From NCBI GenBank assembly GCA_947593735.1, contig CANQDT010000002.1:1-64000 (forward strand): DNA of 64,000 nt, in the 5' to 3' direction. The first letter of the stretch is position 1; each line of letters opens with the position of its first letter. Shown here one piece after another: positions 5,615 through 14,564 of this stretch. The stretch is from an uncultured Lachnospiraceae bacterium (lineage in GTDB: Bacteria > Bacillota > Clostridia > Lachnospirales > Lachnospiraceae). Made by a program: the position numbers and the translations under genes. Below the pieces are notes generated by a model. It was not told where the DNA came from. It saw nothing but the letters and a program-made list of their open reading frames with translations, and ran no database searches.

Positions 5615-7074
5615 TTTATGACCTTCTGCATGAAAAGACGATCGCCGCGCCGGACGCCACGGCTGTGTTTGATGAAGAACGGAGCCTGACAAGAGCGGAA
5701 TTTGAGCGCCTGATCAATACGATCGCCGGGAAGATCCCCGCTGGGGTGCGCAGGGTCGGCATTATGATGGAACATTCCGTTGAAATGATCGCCGCTATTT
5801 TTGCAGTTTTGAAGACGGGAAAAGCATACGTTCCGGTGGAGCCGTTTTTCCCGCAGGAAAGAATCGAGTTTATGATGAAGGACGCCGGCGTGGAGCTTCT
5901 GATTACGAACAGCGGCTGCAGAGAAAAAGCCGCGCCGTTTTCTTATCTGTGTATCGATCCCGGCATGGAAGCGGAAAACGGTTCGGTCGAATCGGCTGCT
6001 TCCCCGGATGATCTCGCTTATATCTTATATACGTCCGGTTCTACGGGGAAGCCGAAAGGCGTCGCTGTCCGAAACCGGAATGTCTGTCACTATGTCAGGG
6101 CGTTCCGGCACGAGTTTCACCCGTGCGAAACGGATACGATGCTGCAATATTCGGTCTGCACGTTTGATATCTTTGTGGAAGAAGTTTTTGCGGCGCTTTT
6201 GTCCGGCGCGGTGCTGGCGATCCCGCCCGCCGCGGCGAAGAAGGACATCCGCTCGCTTATGGAGTTTGTCGATCGGAACAATGTGACGATGATCAGCGGG
6301 TTTCCTTATCTGCTGCTTGAAATGAACCGCTTGCCGCGGATCCCGAAAAGCCTGCGGCTTCTGATCAGCGGCGGCGATGTGCTCCGCGCGGGTTATATTA
6401 CTCATCTGACCGGAGAAGCGGAAGTATACAACACATACGGTCCGTCGGAAACGACCGTGTGCGCTTCTTATTATCGGTGCAATGATACGGAGCCGCTTGC
6501 GGACGGTACATATCCTGTCGGGAAGCCAATTCCCGGCGTTCAGATCGAGATATTGGACGGATGCATGAATCCTGTCGGACCGGGCGAAGAAGGAGAAATC
6601 TGTATTCTTGGAGATGGGGTATCCGCCGGATATATCGGCAGCAGGAAAAAGGAAAACGAGGCGTTCGTGACCCGGCAGGACGGGACCGTTCTATACCGGA
6701 GCGGTGATCTCGGCTATTTCCTGCCGGACGGGAATATCGCGTTTCTTCACAGAATGGATACGCAGGTGATGATCCTCGGCAAGCGGGTAGAACCGGTCGA
6801 AGTCGAGAGCGTATTGTGCAACTGCCCGGAGGTTTTGGAGGCGGTCGTCAGACCATGCGTCGATGAACAAAACCTGTCTTATCTGACCGCCTATGTCGTT
6901 TTGAAGCAGCCGGGAGTCCGCGTGTCGTCGCTGAAAAAAGAAATGGCAAAATTCCTGCCGGATTATATGATCCCGGAGTTTTTTGTCCGGATGAGCGAGC
7001 TTCCGCTGAACGCGAACGGAAAAGTGGACAGCGGGGCGCTTCCGGTCGTCATGAAAGAAGGAGGGGAAACCTGA
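5599..7074 (+). CDS. stand-alone NRPS-type adenylation enzyme
   Basis: Member of the ANL superfamily that activates a carboxylic acid, probably an amino acid, as acyl-AMP. Core motifs in order: A3 ILYTSGSTGKPKGVAV (about 143-158), A4 FDIFVEEVF, A5 NTYGPSETTV, A7 YRSGDLGYFLPDG, A8 region RMDTQVMILGKRVEPVEVE and A10 LPLNANGKVD with the catalytic lysine. Aligning to GrsA by eye, the pocket reads D-I-E-P-I-G-T-V-C-K, starting with the aspartate that contacts an amino group; I know no substrate for it. 491 residues, no carrier or condensation domain. I chose ATG 5599 (MDKNVIY) with GGAAAGGG upstream; ATG 5578 is possible. First of three tightly packed genes. Confidence 0.88.
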   Translation: MDKNVIYDLLHEKTIAAPDATAVFDEERSLTRAEFERLINTIAGKIPAGVRRVGIMMEHSVEMIAAIFAVLKTGKAYVPVEPFFPQERIEFMMKDAGVELLITNSGCREKAAPFSYLCIDPGMEAENGSVESAASPDDLAYILYTSGSTGKPKGVAVRNRNVCHYVRAFRHEFHPCETDTMLQYSVCTFDIFVEEVFAALLSGAVLAIPPAAAKKDIRSLMEFVDRNNVTMISGFPYLLLEMNRLPRIPKSLRLLISGGDVLRAGYITHLTGEAEVYNTYGPSETTVCASYYRCNDTEPLADGTYPVGKPIPGVQIEILDGCMNPVGPGEEGEICILGDGVSAGYIGSRKKENEAFVTRQDGTVLYRSGDLGYFLPDGNIAFLHRMDTQVMILGKRVEPVEVESVLCNCPEVLEAVVRPCVDEQNLSYLTAYVVLKQPGVRVSSLKKEMAKFLPDYMIPEFFVRMSELPLNANGKVDSGALPVVMKEGGET

Positions 7075-7563
7075 ATGGATATCGTGATCAGACGCGCGGA
7101 CGTCGGAGAGCTGGAAACGCTGATGGAATGGCGGATGGAAGTCCTTCGCCATGTTTTTCACATTTCGGAGAGCGAAAATAGGAACGAGCTTTATGCGGCG
7201 AACCGGGACTATTATCAGAAAGCGATCCCGGGCGGCAGCCATGTCGCGGTTTTCGCGGAATGGGACGGGACGATCGTCGGATGCGGCGGGCTTTGCCTGT
7301 ATACGGAAATGCCGTCGCCGGATAACCCGGACGGGACGTGCGCGTACCTGATGAACATTTATACGAGGGAAGCCTATCGCGGAAAGGGCGTCGGAAAGGA
7401 GATCGTCCGGTGGCTCGTCGCGTATGCGGAGAAACAGGGGATTACAAAAATCTATCTCGAAACGTCGCAGAGCGGGCGCGCGCTGTATGAGAGCATCGGA
7501 TTTCAGGATATGAAAGATTATATGAAATGGGAAGCGGGGAACGATGATGAAAGAACCTTTTAA
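7075..7563 (+). CDS. GNAT family N-acetyltransferase
   Basis: 162 residues starting MDIVIRRADVGELETLMEWR, beginning on the base after the stop of the adenylation gene. The acetyl-CoA loop lies in NIYTREAYRGKGVGKEIVRW (about 98-120), with the R-x-x-G-x-G motif intact. The C-terminal YLETSQSGRALYESIGF is the usual last strand-helix. It is co-translated with its neighbours and probably modifies the same small molecule or the activated acid. GGAGGGG lies just upstream. Acceptor unknown. Confidence 0.87.
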   Translation: MDIVIRRADVGELETLMEWRMEVLRHVFHISESENRNELYAANRDYYQKAIPGGSHVAVFAEWDGTIVGCGGLCLYTEMPSPDNPDGTCAYLMNIYTREAYRGKGVGKEIVRWLVAYAEKQGITKIYLETSQSGRALYESIGFQDMKDYMKWEAGNDDERTF

Positions 7564-8236
7564 GACCGTCATTGACGGAAAGCAGATCCTCTTTTTTGAG
7601 CATGAGGAACGGGATGCCCCGATTGTTTATGCCAATATGTACAGGGAAGCGGGCGAATTGGTTTTGAGGCAATGCGAAACGCTCGGCTGTAAGCCGTTTC
7701 ATCTCGTTTCGATCACGGGGCTCCGATGGGACGAAGAGCTCTCGCCGTGGGCGCATGAACCGGTTGTTTCCGGGGACGACCATTTTACCGGAGAGGCAGG
7801 TTCCTATGCCCGCTGGATGGAAGAAGCGGTTGTTCCGCGGATGGAGGGCGCGTTTCGTCATCCGCCGTACCGCGTGATAGCCGGATATTCCATGGGCGGT
7901 CTGTTCGCCCTGTATGCGCCGTATGTCACAGACCTGTTTTCCGCGGCTGTCTCGGCGTCCGGCTCGGTCTGGTATCCGGAATTTGTATCCTTTGTGGAAT
8001 CGCGTGATTTTCTGAAAAAACCGGACGCTGTTTACCTTTCTCTTGGAGATCTGGAAAGCCGCACCAGAAATCCCTATCTTCGCCGGACGGAAGATTGCAT
8101 GGAAAAGCTGCTCGCTTTCTTCCGGGACAGGGCGATCAATTCTGTCTTCGAGCGGAATCCGGGAAATCATTACAAAGACGCGGATTACCGCCTCGCGAAA
8201 GGAATCACATGGATATTGCGGCAGCGCGGGAAATGA
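7544..8236 (+). CDS. alpha/beta-hydrolase, enterochelin-esterase-like
   Basis: Putative esterase of the Pfam Esterase (PF00756) type. The nucleophile elbow is GYSMGG (about residues 119-124), followed by LFALYAPYVTDLFSAAVSAS; GDLES near 166-170 can supply the acid and GNHYKDADYR near 207-216 the catalytic histidine. 230 residues, no signal peptide, so cytoplasmic. It overlaps the acetyltransferase by 20 bases, completing a three-gene operon that ends at the hairpin at 8239-8276. Such esterases hydrolyse siderophore-type or thioester-bound products; here a trimming or release role is inference. Confidence 0.85.
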   Translation: MMKEPFKTVIDGKQILFFEHEERDAPIVYANMYREAGELVLRQCETLGCKPFHLVSITGLRWDEELSPWAHEPVVSGDDHFTGEAGSYARWMEEAVVPRMEGAFRHPPYRVIAGYSMGGLFALYAPYVTDLFSAAVSASGSVWYPEFVSFVESRDFLKKPDAVYLSLGDLESRTRNPYLRRTEDCMEKLLAFFRDRAINSVFERNPGNHYKDADYRLAKGITWILRQRGK

Positions 8237-8238
8237 TT

Positions 8239-8276
8239 TTGAGGGGTACCCAAAAGTCATTTTGGAGTGCCCCTCA
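8239..8276. terminator. bidirectional terminator between convergent genes
   Basis: TTGAGGGG (8239-8246) pairs perfectly with CCCCTCAA (8269-8276), with further CCAAAA/TTTTGG pairing inside. It lies between the stops of the esterase (+) and the secreted protein (-); TGGTTTTT follows on the plus strand. Confidence 0.75.
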
Positions 8277-8283
8277 ATGGTTT

Positions 8284-9012
8284 TTAATGCCGTTTGGTGA
8301 CGGCTGTTTTTATGTAGGAATTATTCCCAAAGGCATAGGAGCCGTCGTCATAGACGGAATATGGGCAGACTTTCACATAATATCGCCTGCCTTTTTTCAG
8401 CCCGGTGATCGTTTTTGACGCGCTTGGCGAATAGATCGTCTTCACATTCTTTTTCAGCCTGTGGTCGGTGGAATATTGAATCCGGTATCCAAGCGCGCCG
8501 GAAACCGGGGTACAGGTAACGGTCAGCTGTCCTTTCTTCGCGCTCCGGAAAGAGGTAATGACACCTTTCGGCAAAACAATGGGAGGCTCCGCCTGGATGC
8601 GGAAAGAGAAATCAGCTGTGAACCAATTACCATCAATTTGTAAATAATATGTTCCGGGAGAGAAAATTCTTCCCGCGGATCCGGTATAGGATTCTTCGAC
8701 ATTATTATAGACCTGCTCAACATCTTCTGCTTTAATGATTTCTTCTCCGGAGCTTGAGTGGATGGAATAGGAAAATGTATTTTCTTTGTATGATCCATTA
8801 TAAGTAGACATTGATACATACGATTTATCTGCAATAGTAAAAACAAAAGATCGTCCTCCACTATATCCTTCGAGTCGTCCATGAAATTCCGTTCCCAGCT
8901 CATATGGTTCCGCTTCATCCGCCATTGCCGCTTTTCCGGTGATGCCGTTCAGCGCTATCGCGCAGAATGTCAGCAGGAATATCGCCGCGGCATATTTGAT
9001 TCGTCTGTTCAT
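8284..9012 (-). CDS. secreted protein with fibronectin type III-like domain
   Basis: The start MNRRIKYAAAIFLLTFCAIA follows AGGAGG at the right distance; a signal peptide ends near AMADEAEP (residue 31). Residues about 35-145 form a beta-rich domain with GTEFHGRLEGY and PGTYYLQIDGNW, like bacterial pre-peptidase C-terminal domains. Residues 150-242 (ITSFRSAKKGQLTVTCTPV, GYRIQYSTD, ITGLKKGRRYYVKVCPY) are a fibronectin type III fold. No catalytic motif or sortase signal. Likely released or wall-associated. Own promoter at 9068-9096. Confidence 0.75.
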   Translation of the reverse strand: MNRRIKYAAAIFLLTFCAIALNGITGKAAMADEAEPYELGTEFHGRLEGYSGGRSFVFTIADKSYVSMSTYNGSYKENTFSYSIHSSSGEEIIKAEDVEQVYNNVEESYTGSAGRIFSPGTYYLQIDGNWFTADFSFRIQAEPPIVLPKGVITSFRSAKKGQLTVTCTPVSGALGYRIQYSTDHRLKKNVKTIYSPSASKTITGLKKGRRYYVKVCPYSVYDDGSYAFGNNSYIKTAVTKRH

Positions 9013-9067
9013 GATAAAATCCTCCTTTTCTCTTCCGATATCTGGAAGCAATAACATATTTGAACCT

Positions 9068-9096
9068 ATAATAACATTTATAAATAGATATGTCAA
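9068..9096 (-). promoter_or_regulatory. sigma-A promoter of the secreted fibronectin-like gene
   Basis: Minus-strand TTGACA (9091-9096) and TATTAT (9068-9073) separated by 17 bases, 56 bases before the ATG of the gene ending at 8284. Confidence 0.65.
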
Positions 9097-9177
9097 TAAA
9101 TATATCGTTTTAAAAACTACTATCGACTTTTTATTCTATTTATAATATAAATAAAAAGAGAAGATGTGGTGGTATTT

Positions 9178-9492
9178 ATGGAGGAGTTTGTAAGAAACCG
9201 AATTACGCAATTACGCCTGAACAAAGATCTGTCTGAATATCAGCTGAGTTATGATCTCGGACGCAGCCGCGGTTACATCAATAATATATCTTCCGGCAAG
9301 TCGCTGCCTTCCCTGTCGGAATTCTTCTCGATCTGCGACTATTTTGAGATCACCCCCTGCGAGTTTTTTGATATGGAGCAGGAGAATCCCGCGCTTCTTT
9401 CCAAGACGATAGAAGAACTGAATCAGCTGGATGAAGACGACCTGATGCTCATTCTGACGCTGGTAAAGCGCCTGAAAAAAGAAAATGCCTGA
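9178..9492 (+). CDS. XRE family helix-turn-helix regulator
   Basis: 104 residues starting MEEFVRNRITQLRLNKDLSE. The Cro/CI HTH covers about residues 6-62: YQLSYDLGRSRGYINNISSG carries the two helices and LPSLSEFFSICDYFEITPCE the rest. The C-terminal helix (IEELNQLDEDDLMLILTLVK) likely mediates dimer contacts. GGTGG five bases before the ATG decides the start over upstream GTGs. It precedes the nuclease pair by 45 bases and could regulate it, which is inference. Confidence 0.85.
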   Translation: MEEFVRNRITQLRLNKDLSEYQLSYDLGRSRGYINNISSGKSLPSLSEFFSICDYFEITPCEFFDMEQENPALLSKTIEELNQLDEDDLMLILTLVKRLKKENA

Positions 9493-9537
9493 CGTCCGAA
9501 AAGGATGCCGGCGATCTGCCTGAGGAGAAAGTCGCAT

Positions 9538-9981
9538 ATGATAGTATTGGTTGCCGTTGACGATAATAACGGCATGATGTTTCACCACCGGCGGCAGAGC
9601 CAGGACCGTACCGTGCGGGAACGGATCCGGGCACTTTCTGCCCACAGCCGCCTTTGGGTCAATCATTATACCGAAAAACAATTTATGCAGGATCCGGACG
9701 GCGCGGCTTGTCTGAATGTGGACGACGCGTTTCTGGATCGTGCCGCTCCCGGGGAGTATTGTTTCGTGGAAGACGTTCCTGCCGCCCCTTATGAAAAGCG
9801 GATGGAACAGATCATCCTGTTTAAGTGGAACAGACGGTACCCGGGCGATTTTTATTTTGGCATTGATCTGGCGGATGGAAGCTGGTCACTGGCTTCGACG
9901 GAAGAGTTCGCCGGATCTTCGCATGAAAAAATTACAATGGAGGTTTACGTCCGATGGGATGGAAAAGAAGATCGATCCTGA
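9538..9981 (+). CDS. conserved protein of unknown function next to a nuclease
   Basis: 147 residues starting MIVLVAVDDNNGMMFHHRRQ with AGGAG upstream. I recall relatives in Lachnospiraceae beside DNA/RNA non-specific endonucleases, some auto-named ribonuclease Z, but no metallo-beta-lactamase HxHxDH motif exists here. The strand IVLVAVDDNNGMMF followed by DRTVRERI resembles the opening of dihydrofolate-reductase-like folds, and the end (FAGSSHEKITMEVYVRWDG) is distinctive. No signal peptide, so cytoplasmic. Its last 28 bases overlap the nuclease gene in another frame, indicating co-translation. Confidence 0.6.
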   Translation: MIVLVAVDDNNGMMFHHRRQSQDRTVRERIRALSAHSRLWVNHYTEKQFMQDPDGAACLNVDDAFLDRAAPGEYCFVEDVPAAPYEKRMEQIILFKWNRRYPGDFYFGIDLADGSWSLASTEEFAGSSHEKITMEVYVRWDGKEDRS

Positions 9982-10904
9982 CCGCGGCATGGCTGGTTCT
10001 GATTCTCCTGATCCTCTGGAGCGCCTGCGCCTGCACAGGCGGTCGCACGCCGTCGGGATCATTCCGGAGGGACCGGTCGGGGAAAGCGGCGCCCGCAGAG
10101 TCAATCCGGGATATTCCGGATTATGCAGGAGAACCTTATGCCGTATTAAATGACAACATTCCGGAGTTTACCGACGCCGATCTGGTTTCTTCCTCCTATG
10201 AGACGTACAGCGCGCTGGATTCGCTGGGAAGGTGCGGCGTCGCCTGCGCCAGCATCGGGACCGACCTGATGCCGGTGAGAGAGCGCGGTTCCATCGGCGC
10301 GGTCCGACCGTCGGGATGGCATACCGTGAAATATTCATTTGTAGATGGAAACTATCTTTATAACCGCTGCCACCTGATCGGCTATCAGCTGACCGCGGAA
10401 AACGCGAATGTCAGGAACCTGATAACGGGGACGCGCTATCTCAACGCCGAAGGGATGGAGCCGTTCGAGTGCATGGTTGCCGACTACATCAAGGAAACCG
10501 GCAATCATGTCCTTTACCGGGTGACGCCGGTGTTTGAGGGAGATAATCTGATTGCGAGCGGCGTCCATATGGAAGCGGAGTCAGTGGAAGATAAGGGCGA
10601 CGGTATTCTGTTCAACATCTATTGCTATAATGTCCAGCCCGGCGTCCGCATTGATTATCGGACCGGAGACAGCAGACTGGACAGGAGCCCTGCTTCCGGG
10701 ACCGGGAGCGCCGAATATCGTTCCGGCAGATCGGGAAACAGAGGGACGGCGACCTATATTCTGAACGTCAATACCCACAGGTTCCACAACCCGTCCTGCT
10801 TCAGTGTGCGCAAGATAAGGCGGAAAAACAGAAGGAAATTCACAGGTACGCGGGAGCAGGTGATGGCGAAAGGATATCAGCCGTGCGGCCGCTGCCGTCC
10901 ATGA
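9954..10904 (+). CDS. secreted DNA/RNA non-specific endonuclease
   Basis: EndA/NucA-type beta-beta-alpha metal nuclease. An N-terminal signal anchor (ILTAAWLVLILLILWSACAC) directs it outside. The nuclease domain spans about 60-230 with the active-site motif YNRCHLIGYQL (the R/GHL histidine) and the downstream asparagines in ENANVRNLITGTRYLN. The C-terminal 50 residues (NVNTHRFHNPSCFSV ... KGYQPCGRCRP) resemble the Ada-like zinc-binding tail found on some extracellular nucleases. GGAGG precedes the start inside the previous gene. A role in DNA scavenging or competence is family knowledge, not shown here. Confidence 0.85.
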   Translation: MGWKRRSILTAAWLVLILLILWSACACTGGRTPSGSFRRDRSGKAAPAESIRDIPDYAGEPYAVLNDNIPEFTDADLVSSSYETYSALDSLGRCGVACASIGTDLMPVRERGSIGAVRPSGWHTVKYSFVDGNYLYNRCHLIGYQLTAENANVRNLITGTRYLNAEGMEPFECMVADYIKETGNHVLYRVTPVFEGDNLIASGVHMEAESVEDKGDGILFNIYCYNVQPGVRIDYRTGDSRLDRSPASGTGSAEYRSGRSGNRGTATYILNVNTHRFHNPSCFSVRKIRRKNRRKFTGTREQVMAKGYQPCGRCRP

Positions 10905-10920
10905 CAGGATGCGAAACGGG

Positions 10921-10949
10921 TTGGAAAAATCGCGGGCGTGTGGTAAGAT
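10921..10949 (+). promoter_or_regulatory. probable promoter of the GntR regulator gene
   Basis: TTGGAA (10921-10926), 17 bases, TAAGAT (10944-10949), 46 bases before the ATG at 10995. Confidence 0.5.
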
Positions 10950-10994
10950 AGGAGACAGACAGGAAACGGGACGGAAGGATGAAAGAGAGAAGCC

Positions 10995-11705
10995 ATGCAG
11001 AGAAATAAGGAGAATTTATCACAGCGCACTGCGGACAAATTAAGGGAATTGATCTTGAAGGATGGGCTGTACCAGCCGGGCGAAAAGCTGCCGAACGAGA
11101 ATGAGCTGTCCCAGCAGCTTGGCATCAGCAGGACGACAATGCGGGAGGCGATCCGGATCCTTGTCGCGGAAGGCGTATTGATCGTGCGCCGCGGCCAGGG
11201 GACGTTCGCGGCGGAGGAAATGGACCGCTACACGGACGGCGGGATCGGCATACAGAATTTCGCGGATCTGAAGGTGACGCTGCATGATCTGTATGAAGCG
11301 AGGCTGATTTTCGAGCCGGAGGCGGCGGCGCTCGCGTGCGTGAGAGCCAGCGACAAGGAGATCGCGCATATCATCGAGCTGGGCGACGAGTGCCAGAGGT
11401 TATTGATGGAAAATCCGACCGGGGAAGAGCGCATCGCGTCCGAGAGCGTTTTCCACGGGGCGATATTGAAAGCGTCGCACAATGAATTTATCAGCGGCTT
11501 TCTCCCGACGCTGACGGAAACCATTGAAAAGACATTCGCGCTGGACTACAATCTGGATGTGATCGCGAAAGACGCTTACAAAGACCATATCATGATCATG
11601 GACTTTCTGCAAAAGAGAGACGCGCAGGCGTTAAAGAGCGCTGTGACGATTCATCTGCGCCATGCGTTTTGGACGGAGCAGCTGGGCTCGCAGGAGAAAA
11701 ACTGA
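10995..11705 (+). CDS. FadR/GntR family transcriptional regulator
   Basis: 236 residues. The winged helix occupies residues about 8-75: LSQRTADKLRELILKDGLYQ, LPNENELSQQLGISRTTMRE and VLIVRRGQGTFA, the standard GntR signature. The C-terminal all-helical FCD ligand domain (about 90-225) has the metal/ligand residues in YEARLIFEPEAAALA, the FHGAILKASHN helix and the final HLRHAFW. Such regulators sense small carboxylic acids. Directly upstream of ilvC, whose leader contains an FCD-type palindrome (11751-11787), so control of ilvC or of itself is likely. Cytoplasmic. Confidence 0.9.
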   Translation: MQRNKENLSQRTADKLRELILKDGLYQPGEKLPNENELSQQLGISRTTMREAIRILVAEGVLIVRRGQGTFAAEEMDRYTDGGIGIQNFADLKVTLHDLYEARLIFEPEAAALACVRASDKEIAHIIELGDECQRLLMENPTGEERIASESVFHGAILKASHNEFISGFLPTLTETIEKTFALDYNLDVIAKDAYKDHIMIMDFLQKRDAQALKSAVTIHLRHAFWTEQLGSQEKN

Positions 11706-11722
11706 AAAATAGAAAATTGCTA

Positions 11723-11751
11723 TTGCTATTGTGGATGGAGTAGGGTATAAT
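11723..11751 (+). promoter_or_regulatory. ilvC promoter
   Basis: TTGCTA (11723-11728), 17 bases, TATAAT (11746-11751). The last base of the -10 is also the first base of a long palindrome. Confidence 0.65.
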
Positions 11752-11787
11752 AGTTGTCATACAAATGTTTGATCTGTATGACAACTA
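11751..11787 (+). promoter_or_regulatory. palindrome in the ilvC leader: operator or attenuator
   Basis: TAGTTGTCATACA (11751-11763) and TGTATGACAACTA (11775-11787) are perfect 13-base arms followed by eight Ts. The core TTGTCATACA/TGTATGACAA is the kind of site bound by FCD-type GntR repressors, and the regulator gene is immediately upstream. As RNA the same element is an intrinsic terminator for the upstream gene or an attenuator for ilvC. Confidence 0.65.
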
Positions 11788-11799
11788 TTTTTTTGATGA

Positions 11800-12840
<1,041 letters not shown>

Positions 12841-12915
12841 AAACCCGGTGGTAAAAGTCAGGCTCCGTGCAAATTTACCAACAAAAAGGGCGACGATTTT
12901 TGTGCATGTCCGCCT

Positions 12916-12944
12916 TTGACAAAGGAAATGATTTTGTGTATAAT
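12916..12944 (+). promoter_or_regulatory. perfect consensus promoter of the MATE gene
   Basis: TTGACA (12916-12921), 17 bases, TATAAT (12939-12944). Confidence 0.8.
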
Positions 12945-12947
12945 AAA

Positions 12948-13000
12948 AATAACGTGTGGCACTCAATGCGTAAATCCAGTTGAGTGCTGCGCGTTATTTT
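12948..13000 (+). promoter_or_regulatory. leader hairpin with T-tract upstream of the MATE gene
   Basis: AATAACG and GCACTCAA (12948-12966) pair with TTGAGTGC and CGTTATT (12980-12998), interrupted by a small internal bulge, and seven Ts follow. It begins four bases after the -10, so nearly the whole 5' leader is a terminator structure. This is the architecture of an attenuator or of an operator; no known riboswitch class is recognised. Confidence 0.6.
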
Positions 13001-13022
13001 TTTGCAGGAAAGGAAGAATAAA

Positions 13023-14462
13023 ATGCAGACAGAAACAAAGAATCTTGGAAATGAGCGGATCGGAAAGCTCATGGGTCGGTACGCGGTTCCATGTATCATC
13101 TCATTGTTGGTTGGAGCGCTTTATAACATCGTTGATCAGATTTTTATCGCCAACGCCACTTATCTTGGCTCGTATGGAAACGCGGCAAATACGGTTGTTT
13201 TTCCGCTTACTGTGATCGCCCTGGCGATCGCCGTCATGATCGGGGACGGCTGCTGCGCGTTTGTCAGTTTAAGCCTTGGAAAAAAGAAACTTGTGGAGGC
13301 AAGGAAAAGCGTCGGAAATTCTGTCGTCGCGGTTCTCGTGATCGGCGCGGCTCTCTGTGCAGTTTATCTGATTTTTGCGCGCCCGATCATCATGATGTTC
13401 GGCGCGACGGTCAATGCGGAAACCTTTCGCTACAGCAGGGAATATTTTTTCTGGATAACGCTTGGGATCCCGTTTTATATGTTCGGTCAGGCAATGAATC
13501 CGATCATCCGGGCGGACGGTTCTCCCGGATTTGCCATGGTTTCGACCTTGCTCGGGGCGGCGGTTAATATTCTCTTTGACCCGATCTTTATTTTTCTGTT
13601 TCGATGGGGAATGATGGGAGCTGCGGTCGCAACGGTCATGGGACAGATGGTGACGGCGATTCTCGCTCTCTGGTATCTCCTTCATATGAAACTCATAAAA
13701 CCGTCGAAACAGGATTTTTGCTTTGACAGCCGTATTGTCAGAAAAACAGCGGCGCTCGGCGTCACCAGTTTTCTTTCCCAGATTTCTCTGGTTGCCGCTA
13801 TGGCTGCGATCAATAATATGATCCGGACGTATGGCGCACTCGATGAAGTATTTGGGCAGGAGCAGTATGCGCAGATTCCCATGGCGGTGGTGGGGATTGT
13901 GATGAAATTTTTCCAGATTGTCATTTCCATTGTCGTAGGGATGGCGGCGGGATGCATTCCCATTGCCGGTTATAATATGGGCGCAGGGCTCAAAGGACGG
14001 GTCCGCGCGCTGTTTACCCGCCTGATCACGGCGGAAGCCCTTGTGGGAATCGTGGCGCTCTTTATTGTGGAACTGTTTCCAGGAGCGCTGATCCGTATCT
14101 TTGGCGCGGCGAACGAGAGCGTATATTATACGGAATTTGCCGTAAGGTCATTTCGGATTTATTTGTGCATGATACCGTTTGCCTGCGTGAATAAGGCGTG
14201 TTTTATTTTTCTGCAGGCGATGGGCAAGGCGGCTGCGTCAGCCATGCTCTCCATGGTCCGGGAAGTGGTTTTCGGCGTAGGATTCGCCCTTCTGCTTCCG
14301 CTGGTGTGGGGACTGGACGGCGTGCTGTATTCCATGCCGGTTTCCGATCTTCTGACCTTTGCCATTGCGGTCGTTTTAATTGCGCAGACATATCGGGAAC
14401 TGAAAGAAACAGAAGAATCCCGCACACTCGCGGCACCGACTGATATGCCAGAAATAAATTGA
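13023..14462 (+). CDS. MATE family efflux transporter
   Basis: 479-residue inner-membrane exporter with about 12 helices, exchanging Na+ or H+ for cationic drugs or metabolites. The first helix region has ISLLVGALYNIVDQIFIANA and the two-fold repeat is evident (VVGIVMKFFQIVISIVVGMA in the second half). Family-typical sequence QAMNPIIRADGSPGFAM lies near residue 160. The start MQTETKNLG follows GGAAAGGAAG. Controlled by its own promoter and leader hairpin. Substrate not deducible. The downstream ABC exporter has its own promoter overlapping this stop codon. Confidence 0.92.
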   Translation: MQTETKNLGNERIGKLMGRYAVPCIISLLVGALYNIVDQIFIANATYLGSYGNAANTVVFPLTVIALAIAVMIGDGCCAFVSLSLGKKKLVEARKSVGNSVVAVLVIGAALCAVYLIFARPIIMMFGATVNAETFRYSREYFFWITLGIPFYMFGQAMNPIIRADGSPGFAMVSTLLGAAVNILFDPIFIFLFRWGMMGAAVATVMGQMVTAILALWYLLHMKLIKPSKQDFCFDSRIVRKTAALGVTSFLSQISLVAAMAAINNMIRTYGALDEVFGQEQYAQIPMAVVGIVMKFFQIVISIVVGMAAGCIPIAGYNMGAGLKGRVRALFTRLITAEALVGIVALFIVELFPGALIRIFGAANESVYYTEFAVRSFRIYLCMIPFACVNKACFIFLQAMGKAAASAMLSMVREVVFGVGFALLLPLVWGLDGVLYSMPVSDLLTFAIAVVLIAQTYRELKETEESRTLAAPTDMPEIN

Positions 14463-14487
14463 CAAATAGGAGCGGGATTTATATAAT
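14459..14487 (+). promoter_or_regulatory. promoter of the ABC exporter operon
   Basis: TTGACA (14459-14464), 17 bases, TATAAT (14482-14487). Both hexamers are perfect; the -35 overlaps the MATE stop codon. Confidence 0.75.
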
Positions 14488-14564
14488 TTTATAGGAAAGT
14501 GCGGTTCCGGATTGCGAAAAAGCCATGGAGGGATCGGCGGAAAGACAACGGGAGAAAGAAAAAA

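Noticed and set aside
8095-8418. Small plus-strand ORF across the esterase end
   Set aside because: It overlaps the esterase and crosses the terminator; composition is that of a shadow frame.
9538-9981. Ribonuclease Z
   Set aside because: A name I recall for relatives, but the protein has no HxHxDH metal motif and is far too short for a tRNase Z.
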